From: Psychromonas sp. L1A2 | GTDB taxonomy: Bacteria; Pseudomonadota; Gammaproteobacteria; Enterobacterales; Psychromonadaceae | DNA: 64,000 nucleotides | NCBI RefSeq assembly: GCF_009828855.1 | Contig: NZ_WUAG01000001.1 | Coordinates: forward strand, 2,418,001-2,482,000 | Reading direction: 5' to 3' | Translations under genes and position numbers: made by a program | Part shown: piece after piece, positions 56,666 to 64,000 of the stretch | Layout: every line of letters begins with the position of its first letter | How positions within the stretch are numbered: position 1 is the stretch's first letter | The notes under the pieces: model-generated | The model's database searches: none | Seen by the model: the letters and a program-made list of their open reading frames with translations, nothing else | Told to the model about the DNA's origin: nothing

Positions 56666-57132
56666 TATCCTAATTCCGCCATCACATTAACCATTTCTAG
56701 AGCACTCAGAGCAGCTTCGCTACCTTTGTTACCCATTTTTGTGCCAGCACGTTCAATTGCTTGATCGATTGAATCCGTTGACAATACACCGAATGCAACA
56801 GGGATGCTGTAGTCTAACGAAACTTGTGCCAAACCTTTATTACATTCATTGATAACTAATTCAAAATGAGGTGTTCCACCACGGATAACACAACCTAATG
56901 CAACAATTGCATCAAACTTGTTAGAAGCAGCAACGCGCTTAGTGATTAATGGTAATTCAACCGCACCTGGTACACGAACAACAGTGATATTATCATCTGA
57001 AATTTGACCAGTACGTTTAAGGGTATCAACTGCACCCGCTAATAACTGCTCGTTAATAAAGCTGTTAAAACGAGAGATCACGATTGCGATTTTAGCGTGT
57101 GGAGCGGCTAAGCCACCTTCAATTATTTTCAT
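56665..57132 (-). CDS. ribH: 6,7-dimethyl-8-ribityllumazine synthase
   Basis: A 155-residue lumazine synthase, condensing the ribD-derived diaminouracil with dihydroxybutanone phosphate. Key segments: [52 protein letters not shown] and [24 protein letters not shown]. The catalytic His of HFE is present. It is placed between ribBX and nusB. Confidence 0.95.
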   Translation of the reverse strand: MKIIEGGLAAPHAKIAIVISRFNSFINEQLLAGAVDTLKRTGQISDDNITVVRVPGAVELPLITKRVAASNKFDAIVALGCVIRGGTPHFELVINECNKGLAQVSLDYSIPVAFGVLSTDSIDQAIERAGTKMGNKGSEAALSALEMVNVMAELG

Positions 57133-57215
57133 TTTCTACCCTTATTACAAAATTTTGTGCATTCTAACACAGTTTATTTCTATATAGACATTGTTTATTC
57201 AGTGAATATATGGGT

Positions 57216-58322
57216 TTATTCAGTGATGTATTCAACTACTTCTAATCCGAAACCAGATAAAGCATGATATTTTTTCTGTGAACTAAATAACGCCATTTTT
57301 TGCACACCTAAATCACGTAGAATTTGAGAACCAACACCAACACGTCTGCTCGCACCTTGTGCTTTAGCAGCAACACGTTCGCCAGCATCTTCTTGTTTGA
57401 TATATTTAATTTGTTCTATTAATGATTCAGCTGTTTCTTGATGACCTAACATCACTAACACACCACCATCTTTAGCTAGACGAGTTAATGCAGTGTGCAT
57501 CGGCCAAGTACGAGGACTTAAACGATCAGAAAAGAAGTTATCAGAAAATGTATTTTGTAAATGTACGCGCACATTTGTTGTTTGATCTGATTTTACTTCT
57601 CCATTCACTAACGCAAAATGAACTTGTTTATCAATAGTGTCTTGGTAAGCCACTAAATCAAACTCACCAAATTCTGTTGGCAATTTACATTCGCTCACGC
57701 GCTCAATAGTCGTTTCATTGTTATTACGGTATTCAATTAAATCAGCAACAGTACCTAACTTAATATCGTGTAGTTTTGCAAATACTTCTAAATCACTACG
57801 ACGTGCCATGCTGCCATCTTCATTTAAGATTTCAACAATCATACCTGCCGGCTCACGACCTGCTAATCGAGCCAAATCACAGCCCGCTTCAGTATGCCCA
57901 GCACGAGTTAATACGCCACCTTCTTGTGCTTTAAGTGGGAAAATATGCCCTGGCATCACGATATCAGTTGGCTTAGCATCTTTTGCAATCGCAGCTAATA
58001 CGGTTACTGCACGGTCTGCAGCTGAAATACCTGTTGTAACACCTTTAGCCGCTTCAATAGAAACCGTAAAGTTAGTTGAAAAGGCAGCGGTATTATCTTC
58101 AACCATTAATGGTAGTTTTAGTTGTTCACAACGCTCTGCCGTCAGTGTTAAACAGATTAAGCCTCGACCATATTTAGCCATAAAGTTAACAGCTTCAGGT
58201 GTTACTAAATCAGCAGCCATTATTAGGTCACCTTCATTCTCACGATCTTCATCGTCCATCAAAATAACCATTTTACCTAGGCGAATATCTTCGATGATTT
58301 CTGCTGTTGTATTTAACTTCAT
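57216..58322 (-). CDS. ribB: 3,4-dihydroxy-2-butanone-4-phosphate synthase with degenerate GTP cyclohydrolase II domain (RibBX type)
   Basis: Residues 1-200 are a full Rib[18 protein letters not shown] and the [17 protein letters not shown] motif. It forms dihydroxybutanone phosphate from ribulose 5-phosphate. Residues about 210-368 align with RibA, but the zinc-site cysteines of active GTP cyclohydrolase II (DxFGSxRCDCG) are replaced ([19 protein letters not shown]), so the second domain is probably inactive. This hybrid has been named RibBX in Shewanella and Vibrio. An active RibA must be encoded elsewhere. Confidence 0.9.
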   Translation of the reverse strand: MKLNTTAEIIEDIRLGKMVILMDDEDRENEGDLIMAADLVTPEAVNFMAKYGRGLICLTLTAERCEQLKLPLMVEDNTAAFSTNFTVSIEAAKGVTTGISAADRAVTVLAAIAKDAKPTDIVMPGHIFPLKAQEGGVLTRAGHTEAGCDLARLAGREPAGMIVEILNEDGSMARRSDLEVFAKLHDIKLGTVADLIEYRNNNETTIERVSECKLPTEFGEFDLVAYQDTIDKQVHFALVNGEVKSDQTTNVRVHLQNTFSDNFFSDRLSPRTWPMHTALTRLAKDGGVLVMLGHQETAESLIEQIKYIKQEDAGERVAAKAQGASRRVGVGSQILRDLGVQKMALFSSQKKYHALSGFGLEVVEYITE

Positions 58323-58411
58323 TTTGATTCCTTAAATCTCTTGTACTGAAAAGTGTACTAAAATTTGTACTGTTCTATTAACGCTAAGTTATTGTGACTG
58401 AAGCATGAGTA

Positions 58412-59074
58412 CTAGCCCATGAAACCACTTTTTGCTAACAGATCCATTGTAGATTGTTGTTTTGTAGTTGTTTTAGCTGCATGCTCACCTAACATTAAAC
58501 GCTCTAGATAACGAGAAATAACGTCGACTTCTAAATTCACTTGGCTGCCTACAGTGTATTCTTGCATCGTTGTTTCGCTGATCGTATGTGGGATAATAGT
58601 TAATTTAAAACTAGCGCCATCAACATCATTAGTCGTTAAACTAATACCATCAACGGTAATAGAGCCTTTTTTAGCAATATATTTAGCTAAATCATCAGGT
58701 GCTTTGATCCAATATTCGATGGCATTACCTAAAGGCGAAATAGACGTAATTTCACCAACACCATCAACATGGCCACTCACGATATGACCACCAAAGCGAT
58801 CATTCATTTGCATTGCTTTCTCTAGGTTAATCATGAAACCTGTTTGAATACTAGAAAAAGCACTTAGTTTAATTGTTTCGTATGATAAGTCTGCATCAAA
58901 ACCATGATCACTTAAACGCGTTACGGTTAAACAAACACCATTATTAGCAATACTATCGCCAAGTTTGACATCATGCATATCTAAACCGCCCGCATCAACG
59001 GTGATAGTCATATCTTTTTCGTTATTTTTGATTGCAGTGATCTTGCCCACTGCTGCAACAATACCTGTAAACAT
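58412..59074 (-). CDS. ribE: riboflavin synthase
   Basis: A 220-residue riboflavin synthase alpha chain with two lumazine-binding repeats: MFTGIVAAVGKI, DIANNGVCLTV-type, and the second GGHIVSGHVDGVGEI plus VDGISLT. The frame extends upstream to 59113, but ATG 59074 starts with the invariant MFTGI and has GAGAA ahead. The ribD stop and this start overlap (TAATATG). Confidence 0.94.
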   Translation of the reverse strand: MFTGIVAAVGKITAIKNNEKDMTITVDAGGLDMHDVKLGDSIANNGVCLTVTRLSDHGFDADLSYETIKLSAFSSIQTGFMINLEKAMQMNDRFGGHIVSGHVDGVGEITSISPLGNAIEYWIKAPDDLAKYIAKKGSITVDGISLTTNDVDGASFKLTIIPHTISETTMQEYTVGSQVNLEVDVISRYLERLMLGEHAAKTTTKQQSTMDLLAKSGFMG

Positions 59075-59075
59075 A

Positions 59076-60217
59076 TTATTCTCGATGGTTAATAAGACGA
59101 ATATCATCACCAATCTGAGTGACAGAATGTAATTTAAGCGTGATAATATCGTTCATCGTTGAAAAGTTGGGTAAGTTTACTAAGTTTCTAGCTTGATCGC
59201 CCATTAATTTTGTTGCTTGGTAGAGAATAAATTCATCAACCAAATTATTTTTAAAAAATTCACCCGCTAATGTAGCGCCAGCTTCTACCCATAAGTCATT
59301 AATTTCATGTTGATTAAGTAGGCTCATTAACGCATGAAGATCAATTTGATTATTTTCATTTTGAGTACAAATAATTTGTTCTACATCGGCCTTACAAGCT
59401 GAAAACGAAGCTGTATCTCGAACAGTCAAAGACACTAATAAAACTTTACCCGGTAAATCAAATAATTTTTCTTGTAGTGTCAGCTTATTGTGAGAATCTA
59501 AAATGATACGAATCGGTTGACGAAGATCTGCTTCATCTAATAAAGGCACTATCAAACGCTGGACTATTAACTAATTCTTGATAACGTACATTCAAACTAG
59601 GATCATCAGCAAAAACCGTTTTATTACCGGTTAAAATGGCACTTTGTTGTGCTCGATAACATTGAACATCTGCTCTTGCTTGAGGGCCTGTTATCCATTG
59701 GCTTAGTCCATTTTTCAACGCCGTTTTACCATCTAAGCTTGATGCCATTTTAACGGTCACACGAGGTCGCTTTAATTTCATGCGCGTAATAAAACCAGGA
59801 TTCAACGCCTCAGCTTGTTCAGTCAACAACCCTACTTCAACAATAATTCCTGCTTCTTCTAAAAGAGAAAGTCCACGACCAGCGACTTTAGGGATTAGGA
59901 TCTACCATTGCCACAACCACTCGCTTTACGCTCGCTTTAACTAACGCTAAGGCGCAAGGAGGTGTTCTGCCATAATGAGAGCATGGTTCCAAAGTCACAT
60001 AGCAGGTTGCACCTTTAGCTTGGTCTTTAGCAGCCGCTAGAGCATGAACTTCTGCATGCCCTGTTCCTGCTTTTTTATGAAAACCTTCACCAACAATCGC
60101 ACCATCTTTGACAATGACACAACCCACATTCGGGTTAGGTGATGTTGTAAAACGTCCATGCTTAGCAAGTTCTATTGCTCTAAGCATGTATTCTTTATCT
60201 AGTTCAGTAAATGACAT
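59076..60217 (-). pseudogene. ribD: ribD (diaminohydroxyphosphoribosyl-aminopyrimidine deaminase/reductase) with two +1 frameshifts
   Basis: Three overlapping frames reassemble into one RibD of about 379 aa. Part 1 (from 60217) is the deaminase with GTGHAEVHAL, and CYVTLEPCSHYGRTPPC; it ends in NP then TAA at about 59888. Part 2 continues KVAGRGLSLLEEAGI through the reductase NADP region (VTVKMASSLDGKTAL). Part 3 continues IVPLLDEADLRQPIRI to the end. Each junction needs removal of one base; the first is at AAT CCC TAA AG, where reading CCCT as one Pro codon restores Asn-Pro-Lys-Val. The second lies between 59535 and 59572. Either mutations, sequencing errors, or programmed shifts. Confidence 0.9.
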
Positions 60218-60271
60218 GTGATAATTACTTTTTAATTTAAAATGTTAACTAATTTTTTAGTTTTTATAGGA

Positions 60272-60730
60272 TTACTTATTCACTTTATCAAGTTTTGCAA
60301 TTTCTTCACCAAACTCTTTTACGTCTTCAAATGCACGGTAAACAGAAGCAAAACGAATGTAAGCAATTTTGTCTAAACCCTTTAATAAGTCCATAACTAA
60401 TTCACCTACCATCTTTGTAGGGACTTCTCGCTCACCTGTCGCACGTAAGGTCGACTTTAGTTTGTTCACCGCACTTTCTACTGCTTCAATACTAACAGGA
60501 CGCTTTTCTAAAGCGATATTAATGCCAACTAATAATTTTTCTTCGTTAAAAGGTTCACGACTACCATCTGACTTTATCAGACGAGGCATAATTAATTCAG
60601 CCAGTTCAAAAGTCGTAAAACGCTCATTGCATTCATTACATAAACGGCGACGACGAACTTGAGAGCCTTCAGAAACAAGGCGAGAATCGATAACTTTTGT
60701 ATCTTGTGCATTACAAAAAGGACAAAACAT
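60272..60730 (-). CDS. nrdR: transcriptional repressor NrdR
   Basis: A 152-residue regulator of ribonucleotide reductase genes. Zinc ribbon [17 protein letters not shown] and [17 protein letters not shown], then an ATP-cone domain ([17 protein letters not shown]). It heads the rib cluster, 54 bases before ribD, the common order. No NrdR box is evident near it. Confidence 0.96.
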   Translation of the reverse strand: MFCPFCNAQDTKVIDSRLVSEGSQVRRRRLCNECNERFTTFELAELIMPRLIKSDGSREPFNEEKLLVGINIALEKRPVSIEAVESAVNKLKSTLRATGEREVPTKMVGELVMDLLKGLDKIAYIRFASVYRAFEDVKEFGEEIAKLDKVNK

Positions 60731-61053
60731 AGTGTATTTCTCTGTGTAATAAACGACGGAATAGCGTATTAGCTTGTTATATATAACTTTATTAACTAAT
60801 AACGGACTAATTATAGGGGTTAAGATAGCCTGCTAATTTAACATAATTTCACTCTTAAATGGGACTTTATCGTCAATAATTAAACAAAAAGTGATATAAG
60901 AATTTAAATAATAAACTCTTTTTTATAAAGTCGTTTTGAACGAATTATGTAGAATAGTGATATATTAAAGAAAAAATATGAAGAAAATAAACGCATACAA
61001 AAAAGCCGCTAAATAGCGATAAACTATTTAGCGGCTTTTTTATTTCTTAGTAA
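60731..61053. other. intergenic region between nrdR and lapD
   Basis: About 320 bases holding the nrdR promoter (not located precisely) and the lapD terminator. No other signal is seen. Confidence 0.5.
60999..61041 (-). terminator. intrinsic terminator after lapD
   Basis: AAAAAAGCCGCTAAATAG / CTATTTAGCGGCTTTTTT around a 7-base loop; T/A tracts on both sides make it bidirectional. Confidence 0.93.
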
Positions 61054-62994
61054 TTAATAAATATAACTTGGTGGTGTGATAAACCCTTGATAACCATTTG
61101 CGTGTAACCCTATTAACCTTTCTAGTTGCTCATTATCTTCAACTGCAGTAATGATAACTTCAATATCCAATCCACGGGCCGTATTAATAACAGCTCTGCT
61201 TAAAGCAAGGCGTTCTGTAATTTCATTAACTTCTACATCGTTACTTGAGTTACATGATAAGGATTGGTCTAGTTTTACATAATCTGGTTTGATCGTTTGT
61301 AAGTATGCAACAGACCCCATTTTTCTTCCATAATGGTCAATACCTACTTTACCTTCTTTTTCTTTGACAATATTAGTAAATTTTTGACTCTGTTTTGGAT
61401 AAGCCAACACAGTACTTTCTTGTATTTCAAAATGGAAACGATCAGGATTTTTTTGTCGACTGAGAAAGAGTCCTAACCAATTATGAAAATTAAGATCGAG
61501 TACACTATCCTGTGTAATGTTGATGGCTACTTTCTCTTGGTTAGCAAGCAAAGTTGGATGCTCTGCAATATCTTTAAGCAAAGACTGGTCAAATTCACTG
61601 CCTAACTCTAATTGTTCGATATAAGGCATAAATTGTGCAGCTCGTATTACATTCTCTCCAATTTGCAAACCGCTATAGATTTCACGCTGCATCACGTTGT
61701 CATTTTTAAATGACATGACTGGATGCCATTGCAATAAGAAATGACGTTGAATAATAGCTTCTTGTAAAAGTTCTCTCCACTGTGTTAATTCTAGTTCTTG
61801 TTCTTGATTATTTTCAAACCAATGAGAAACTTCATTATTATTTAATGCAGACTGTAATGCATCATCTGCATTTCCTAGTAATTTAGAAGCTGATATTCCT
61901 TGAGTTCTGACTGCAACACCTATTGCAAATTGCTCTTCATCTTTATAGTTTGCACTAACCATCGCTTGATTAATCAAACGAATAACATGTTGTACATACA
62001 CTTTCAACTGCTGAGGTGATGCTTTTGTAACCAAGAAAACAAATTCTCTGCTAGAGATACGAGCAATCACACAAGGAGCAAGAGCAGGTAATGATTGTTG
62101 CATCTCTTTTGCTAATATCTGGATGGTGTTGTCTCTTACTTGATAACCAAACTGCTCATCTATTTTTTCTAACCAATCTAATCTCGCGATTAATAGACCT
62201 CCATAACCAGGATCTTTTATCCAACTTCCAAGCTGAGAATTTAAGTACAAACGGTTAGGCAACTGTGACACTTTATCAGTTAACTTTTCATTTTTTAAAG
62301 AAACTACTTCTGTATCTAATTGGGAAAACATAGTTTGTAGCTGACCTGACATACTATTGATTGCTAACACCACTTCTTTAAGTTCTATTGTATCAGGGGT
62401 TTCTAAATCAGGTTGAAATTCGCGCTTAGCAATTAATTTAGCCTGTCCTGCAACACGATGTAAAGGAGCTAGAATTTTTCTCAAACGGAAACGTAAAATA
62501 GTTAAAGATAGAACAAATAATATCGTTAACGTAATTAATGTATCACTCATTACTTTCCAAAGCTGACTGTACCCAATTGCAGGATTAGCTTCTAATTTTA
62601 AAGTCGCTAATTGTATCCAACCATTAGTAATAGTACTCTCTGTGCTTTGTGGTCCAAATAGCTCTAAATTCAAAAACCATTGTGGTACCCCTTCAACTTT
62701 TATAGGGTTATCCCAAACCTGAGTTTTATCATTGTCTAGCCAAGTAAGACTTACTTTTTTATAAAAGCCACCTTCAAAAATAACATTGATTACCGTTTCA
62801 GCAGATGCAACATCGCCTGTTTCAAGGTGTGGTTTCAACATCAGGGTCAACGCATTTGTTGTATTATTCAAATCAGAAGATATCTGACTTTCCATAAACC
62901 CTTTTGTCTCGGTAAACTGAAAATACGCCAAACTCGTTACTACTAGTAAAAATAATCCTAGTAATAAAGAATTGATCTGATTAAACAGTGTCAT
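61054..62994 (-). CDS. lapD: c-di-GMP receptor LapD-like protein
   Basis: A 646-residue inner-membrane protein: first helix (LLLGLFLLVVTSLAYF), a LapD/MoxY-type periplasmic domain (about 30-150), second helix (ITLTILFVLSLTILRF), HAMP, a GGDEF-like domain in which the active site reads ISSREF, and an EAL-like domain without an EAL motif. Both enzymatic sites are lost, so it should be a receptor: LapD binds c-di-GMP and sequesters the protease LapG. The lapG gene is 7 bases upstream on the same strand, supporting the call. Its terminator is at 60999. Confidence 0.88.
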   Translation of the reverse strand: MTLFNQINSLLLGLFLLVVTSLAYFQFTETKGFMESQISSDLNNTTNALTLMLKPHLETGDVASAETVINVIFEGGFYKKVSLTWLDNDKTQVWDNPIKVEGVPQWFLNLELFGPQSTESTITNGWIQLATLKLEANPAIGYSQLWKVMSDTLITLTILFVLSLTILRFRLRKILAPLHRVAGQAKLIAKREFQPDLETPDTIELKEVVLAINSMSGQLQTMFSQLDTEVVSLKNEKLTDKVSQLPNRLYLNSQLGSWIKDPGYGGLLIARLDWLEKIDEQFGYQVRDNTIQILAKEMQQSLPALAPCVIARISSREFVFLVTKASPQQLKVYVQHVIRLINQAMVSANYKDEEQFAIGVAVRTQGISASKLLGNADDALQSALNNNEVSHWFENNQEQELELTQWRELLQEAIIQRHFLLQWHPVMSFKNDNVMQREIYSGLQIGENVIRAAQFMPYIEQLELGSEFDQSLLKDIAEHPTLLANQEKVAINITQDSVLDLNFHNWLGLFLSRQKNPDRFHFEIQESTVLAYPKQSQKFTNIVKEKEGKVGIDHYGRKMGSVAYLQTIKPDYVKLDQSLSCNSSNDVEVNEITERLALSRAVINTARGLDIEVIITAVEDNEQLERLIGLHANGYQGFITPPSYIY

Positions 62995-63001
62995 AAATAA
63001 G

Positions 63002-63694
63002 TTACTCCATTGATGTAACAGGTTGCTTTAATTGATTAAGTCCCATACGAAGGTTTAAATCATTCCATCGTTTGAGCCTACTTGGTTTTCCTGCAACACG
63101 TCCTTGTTTTTTTACATTGTTTAACCATAACAGCTTACCGTTAAAGCTATACACAGGAATTAAGTCTTTGCGATCATTCGCTTTTTTTATTCGACCATCG
63201 ATATTATCTAAGATCAATGGTTCTGATGTTGGAGTTGCATAATACGCAACAACCATATGATATTGATTTAATGTAAGTGACTTAACCATCACAATTCTTA
63301 ATTTATCATCTGCAACACCTATCGCTAATAAACTAAAATATTTAGCTAAAGCAAAGTCTTCACAATCACCAGCATTGACACCTATAAATTCAACGGGTGT
63401 TGCCCAATAATTACTTTGTCCCCAAAGCTTTTTATCAGTAGTGAATCGTAATTGGTTAAAAAAACGATTCGTACTAACTAACTTTTGATGTTCACTTTCA
63501 TATTGTTTATTCAGTACTTTTAACCATGCAGTACCTCTTTTAGCAGCACGAGCACCATAGTTTTTTTGCAGTGTAGAAATGAGCTTTTTACTATTGAAGT
63601 TTAATGAAACACTTGCATATAGATAATAACTACTCATATATGCAAGAACACCAATAACAAATATATTTATTAATGAAGCTCGCTTCCAGCGCAT
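63002..63694 (-). CDS. lapG: periplasmic transglutaminase-like cysteine protease LapG
   Basis: A 230-residue bacterial transglutaminase-like cysteine proteinase. N-terminal export segment IFVIGVLAYMSSYYLYAS; catalytic Cys 111 (NAGDCEDFALAKY), His 146 (NQYHMVVAY) and Asp near 163 (LILDNIDGR). LapG cleaves the N-terminus of large surface adhesins when LapD is empty of c-di-GMP. It lies 7 bases ahead of lapD and 11 bases behind the OmpA-like gene, so three genes form an operon. No target adhesin is in the window. Confidence 0.9.
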   Translation of the reverse strand: MRWKRASLINIFVIGVLAYMSSYYLYASVSLNFNSKKLISTLQKNYGARAAKRGTAWLKVLNKQYESEHQKLVSTNRFFNQLRFTTDKKLWGQSNYWATPVEFIGVNAGDCEDFALAKYFSLLAIGVADDKLRIVMVKSLTLNQYHMVVAYYATPTSEPLILDNIDGRIKKANDRKDLIPVYSFNGKLLWLNNVKKQGRVAGKPSRLKRWNDLNLRMGLNQLKQPVTSME

Positions 63695-63705
63695 TAAAGT
63701 ATTAA

Positions 63706-64000
63706 TTACTGTTCACGCTGATCGACACTATAAATATTCCATTTCATATCAACAATCTCTTTACCACCAATAATCTCAGCAACAATACGTCGATTTTGTG
63801 CATTCACATTATCATCGTTACCTTCGAATAGAAGTTGATCAAATCCAAAGCCTTTTGCGTTAACTCTGCTGTCATCAATCCCATATTGTCTAACTAATAT
63901 CGACTTAACCGCTTTAGCTCGATTTAGAGATAATTCTTTATTATGTTCGGCAGTTCCAACGATGCTAGTATGCCCTTCTATCGATACATTAACCGATTTA
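63706..64000 (-). CDS. OmpA-family C-terminal domain protein (partial)
   Basis: The last 97 codons of a gene that begins beyond the window edge. It reads VSIEGHTSIVGTAEHNKELSL, RAKAVKSIL, the GFGFDQLL segment and AQNRRIVAEI, the OmpA/MotB peptidoglycan-binding pattern. Its stop is 11 bases from lapG, on the same strand, so it is probably part of the lap operon, possibly as an envelope anchor. The N-terminal part is not visible. Confidence 0.88.
   Translation of the reverse strand, partial: KSVNVSIEGHTSIVGTAEHNKELSLNRAKAVKSILVRQYGIDDSRVNAKGFGFDQLLFEGNDDNVNAQNRRIVAEIIGGKEIVDMKWNIYSVDQREQ

Noticed and set aside
57718-58335. 205-codon frame opposite ribB
   Set aside because: Long but antisense to a strongly conserved enzyme; no ribosome site and no similarity.
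58323-58411. FMN riboswitch before ribB
   Set aside because: The 5' region of ribB shows none of the conserved RFN element stretches.

Overview
The window is AT-rich chromosomal DNA from a marine gammaproteobacterium. Gene order and protein similarity point to the Vibrionales/Alteromonadales side, and a Psychromonas-like organism would fit. That genus guess is inference from hinT-lpoB, yejK|yejLM, mrp|metG, nrdR-rib-nusB, lapD-lapG and a secreted PL6 alginate lyase. No assignment was computed.

Layout. 1-10.2 kb: housekeeping genes (PilZ protein, yajQ, panE, a hinT-lpoB lipoprotein cluster, a QueD-like protein, yejK, yejLM). 10.2-29.4 kb: a complete aerobactin-type siderophore locus in two blocks. 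One minus-strand block runs MFS exporter-iutA-fhuC-fhuD-fhuB-nitroreductase. The other is a divergent biosynthetic block, iucD/iucAB(fused) against iucC, around two Fur boxes. The NAD salvage pair pncA-pncB and a sodium symporter lie between the blocks. 29.4-38.5 kb: a plastic accessory stretch holding hlyU, a 15-bp minisatellite, a DnaQ-like exonuclease, two GSTs (one with no ATG/GTG/TTG start), a nitrilase broken by a pentanucleotide repeat, a decayed small ORF, an ACT protein, two identical tRNA-Ser(TGA) genes with tandem tRNA-3'-end/terminator repeats, and a diguanylate cyclase with one in-frame stop. 38.7-49.5 kb: rnb, ygiQ, recR, mrp, metG. 49.5-53.8 kb: MITE-like repeats, a PL6 polysaccharide-lyase lipoprotein and a complete IS630-family element. 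53.8-60.7 kb: EamA permease, DUF445, then the nrdR-ribD-ribE-ribB(X)-ribH-nusB cluster, in which ribD carries two +1 frameshifts. 61-64 kb: LapD, LapG and the end of an OmpA-family protein, a c-di-GMP biofilm-adhesin control module.

How the genes work together. IucD hydroxylates lysine, the IucB half of the fusion acetylates it, and the IucA half and IucC attach two such units to citrate. The MFS protein probably exports the product, IutA takes back the ferric form and FhuCDB imports it. Fur boxes in front of both blocks imply common iron control. Riboflavin genes, NrdR and NusB form one minus-strand cluster ending in a clear terminator.

Most striking structure. At least six ~160-bp non-coding repeats with TA-TACC...GGTA-TA ends (18.6, 30.0, 38.0, 43.4, 49.6 and 49.9 kb), plus a degenerate one at 53.4 kb and two very short ones, resemble the termini of the local IS630 element. 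Several genes sit in possible on/off or decaying states: the nitrilase repeat, the cyclase stop codon, the ribD shifts and the transposase A7 shift.
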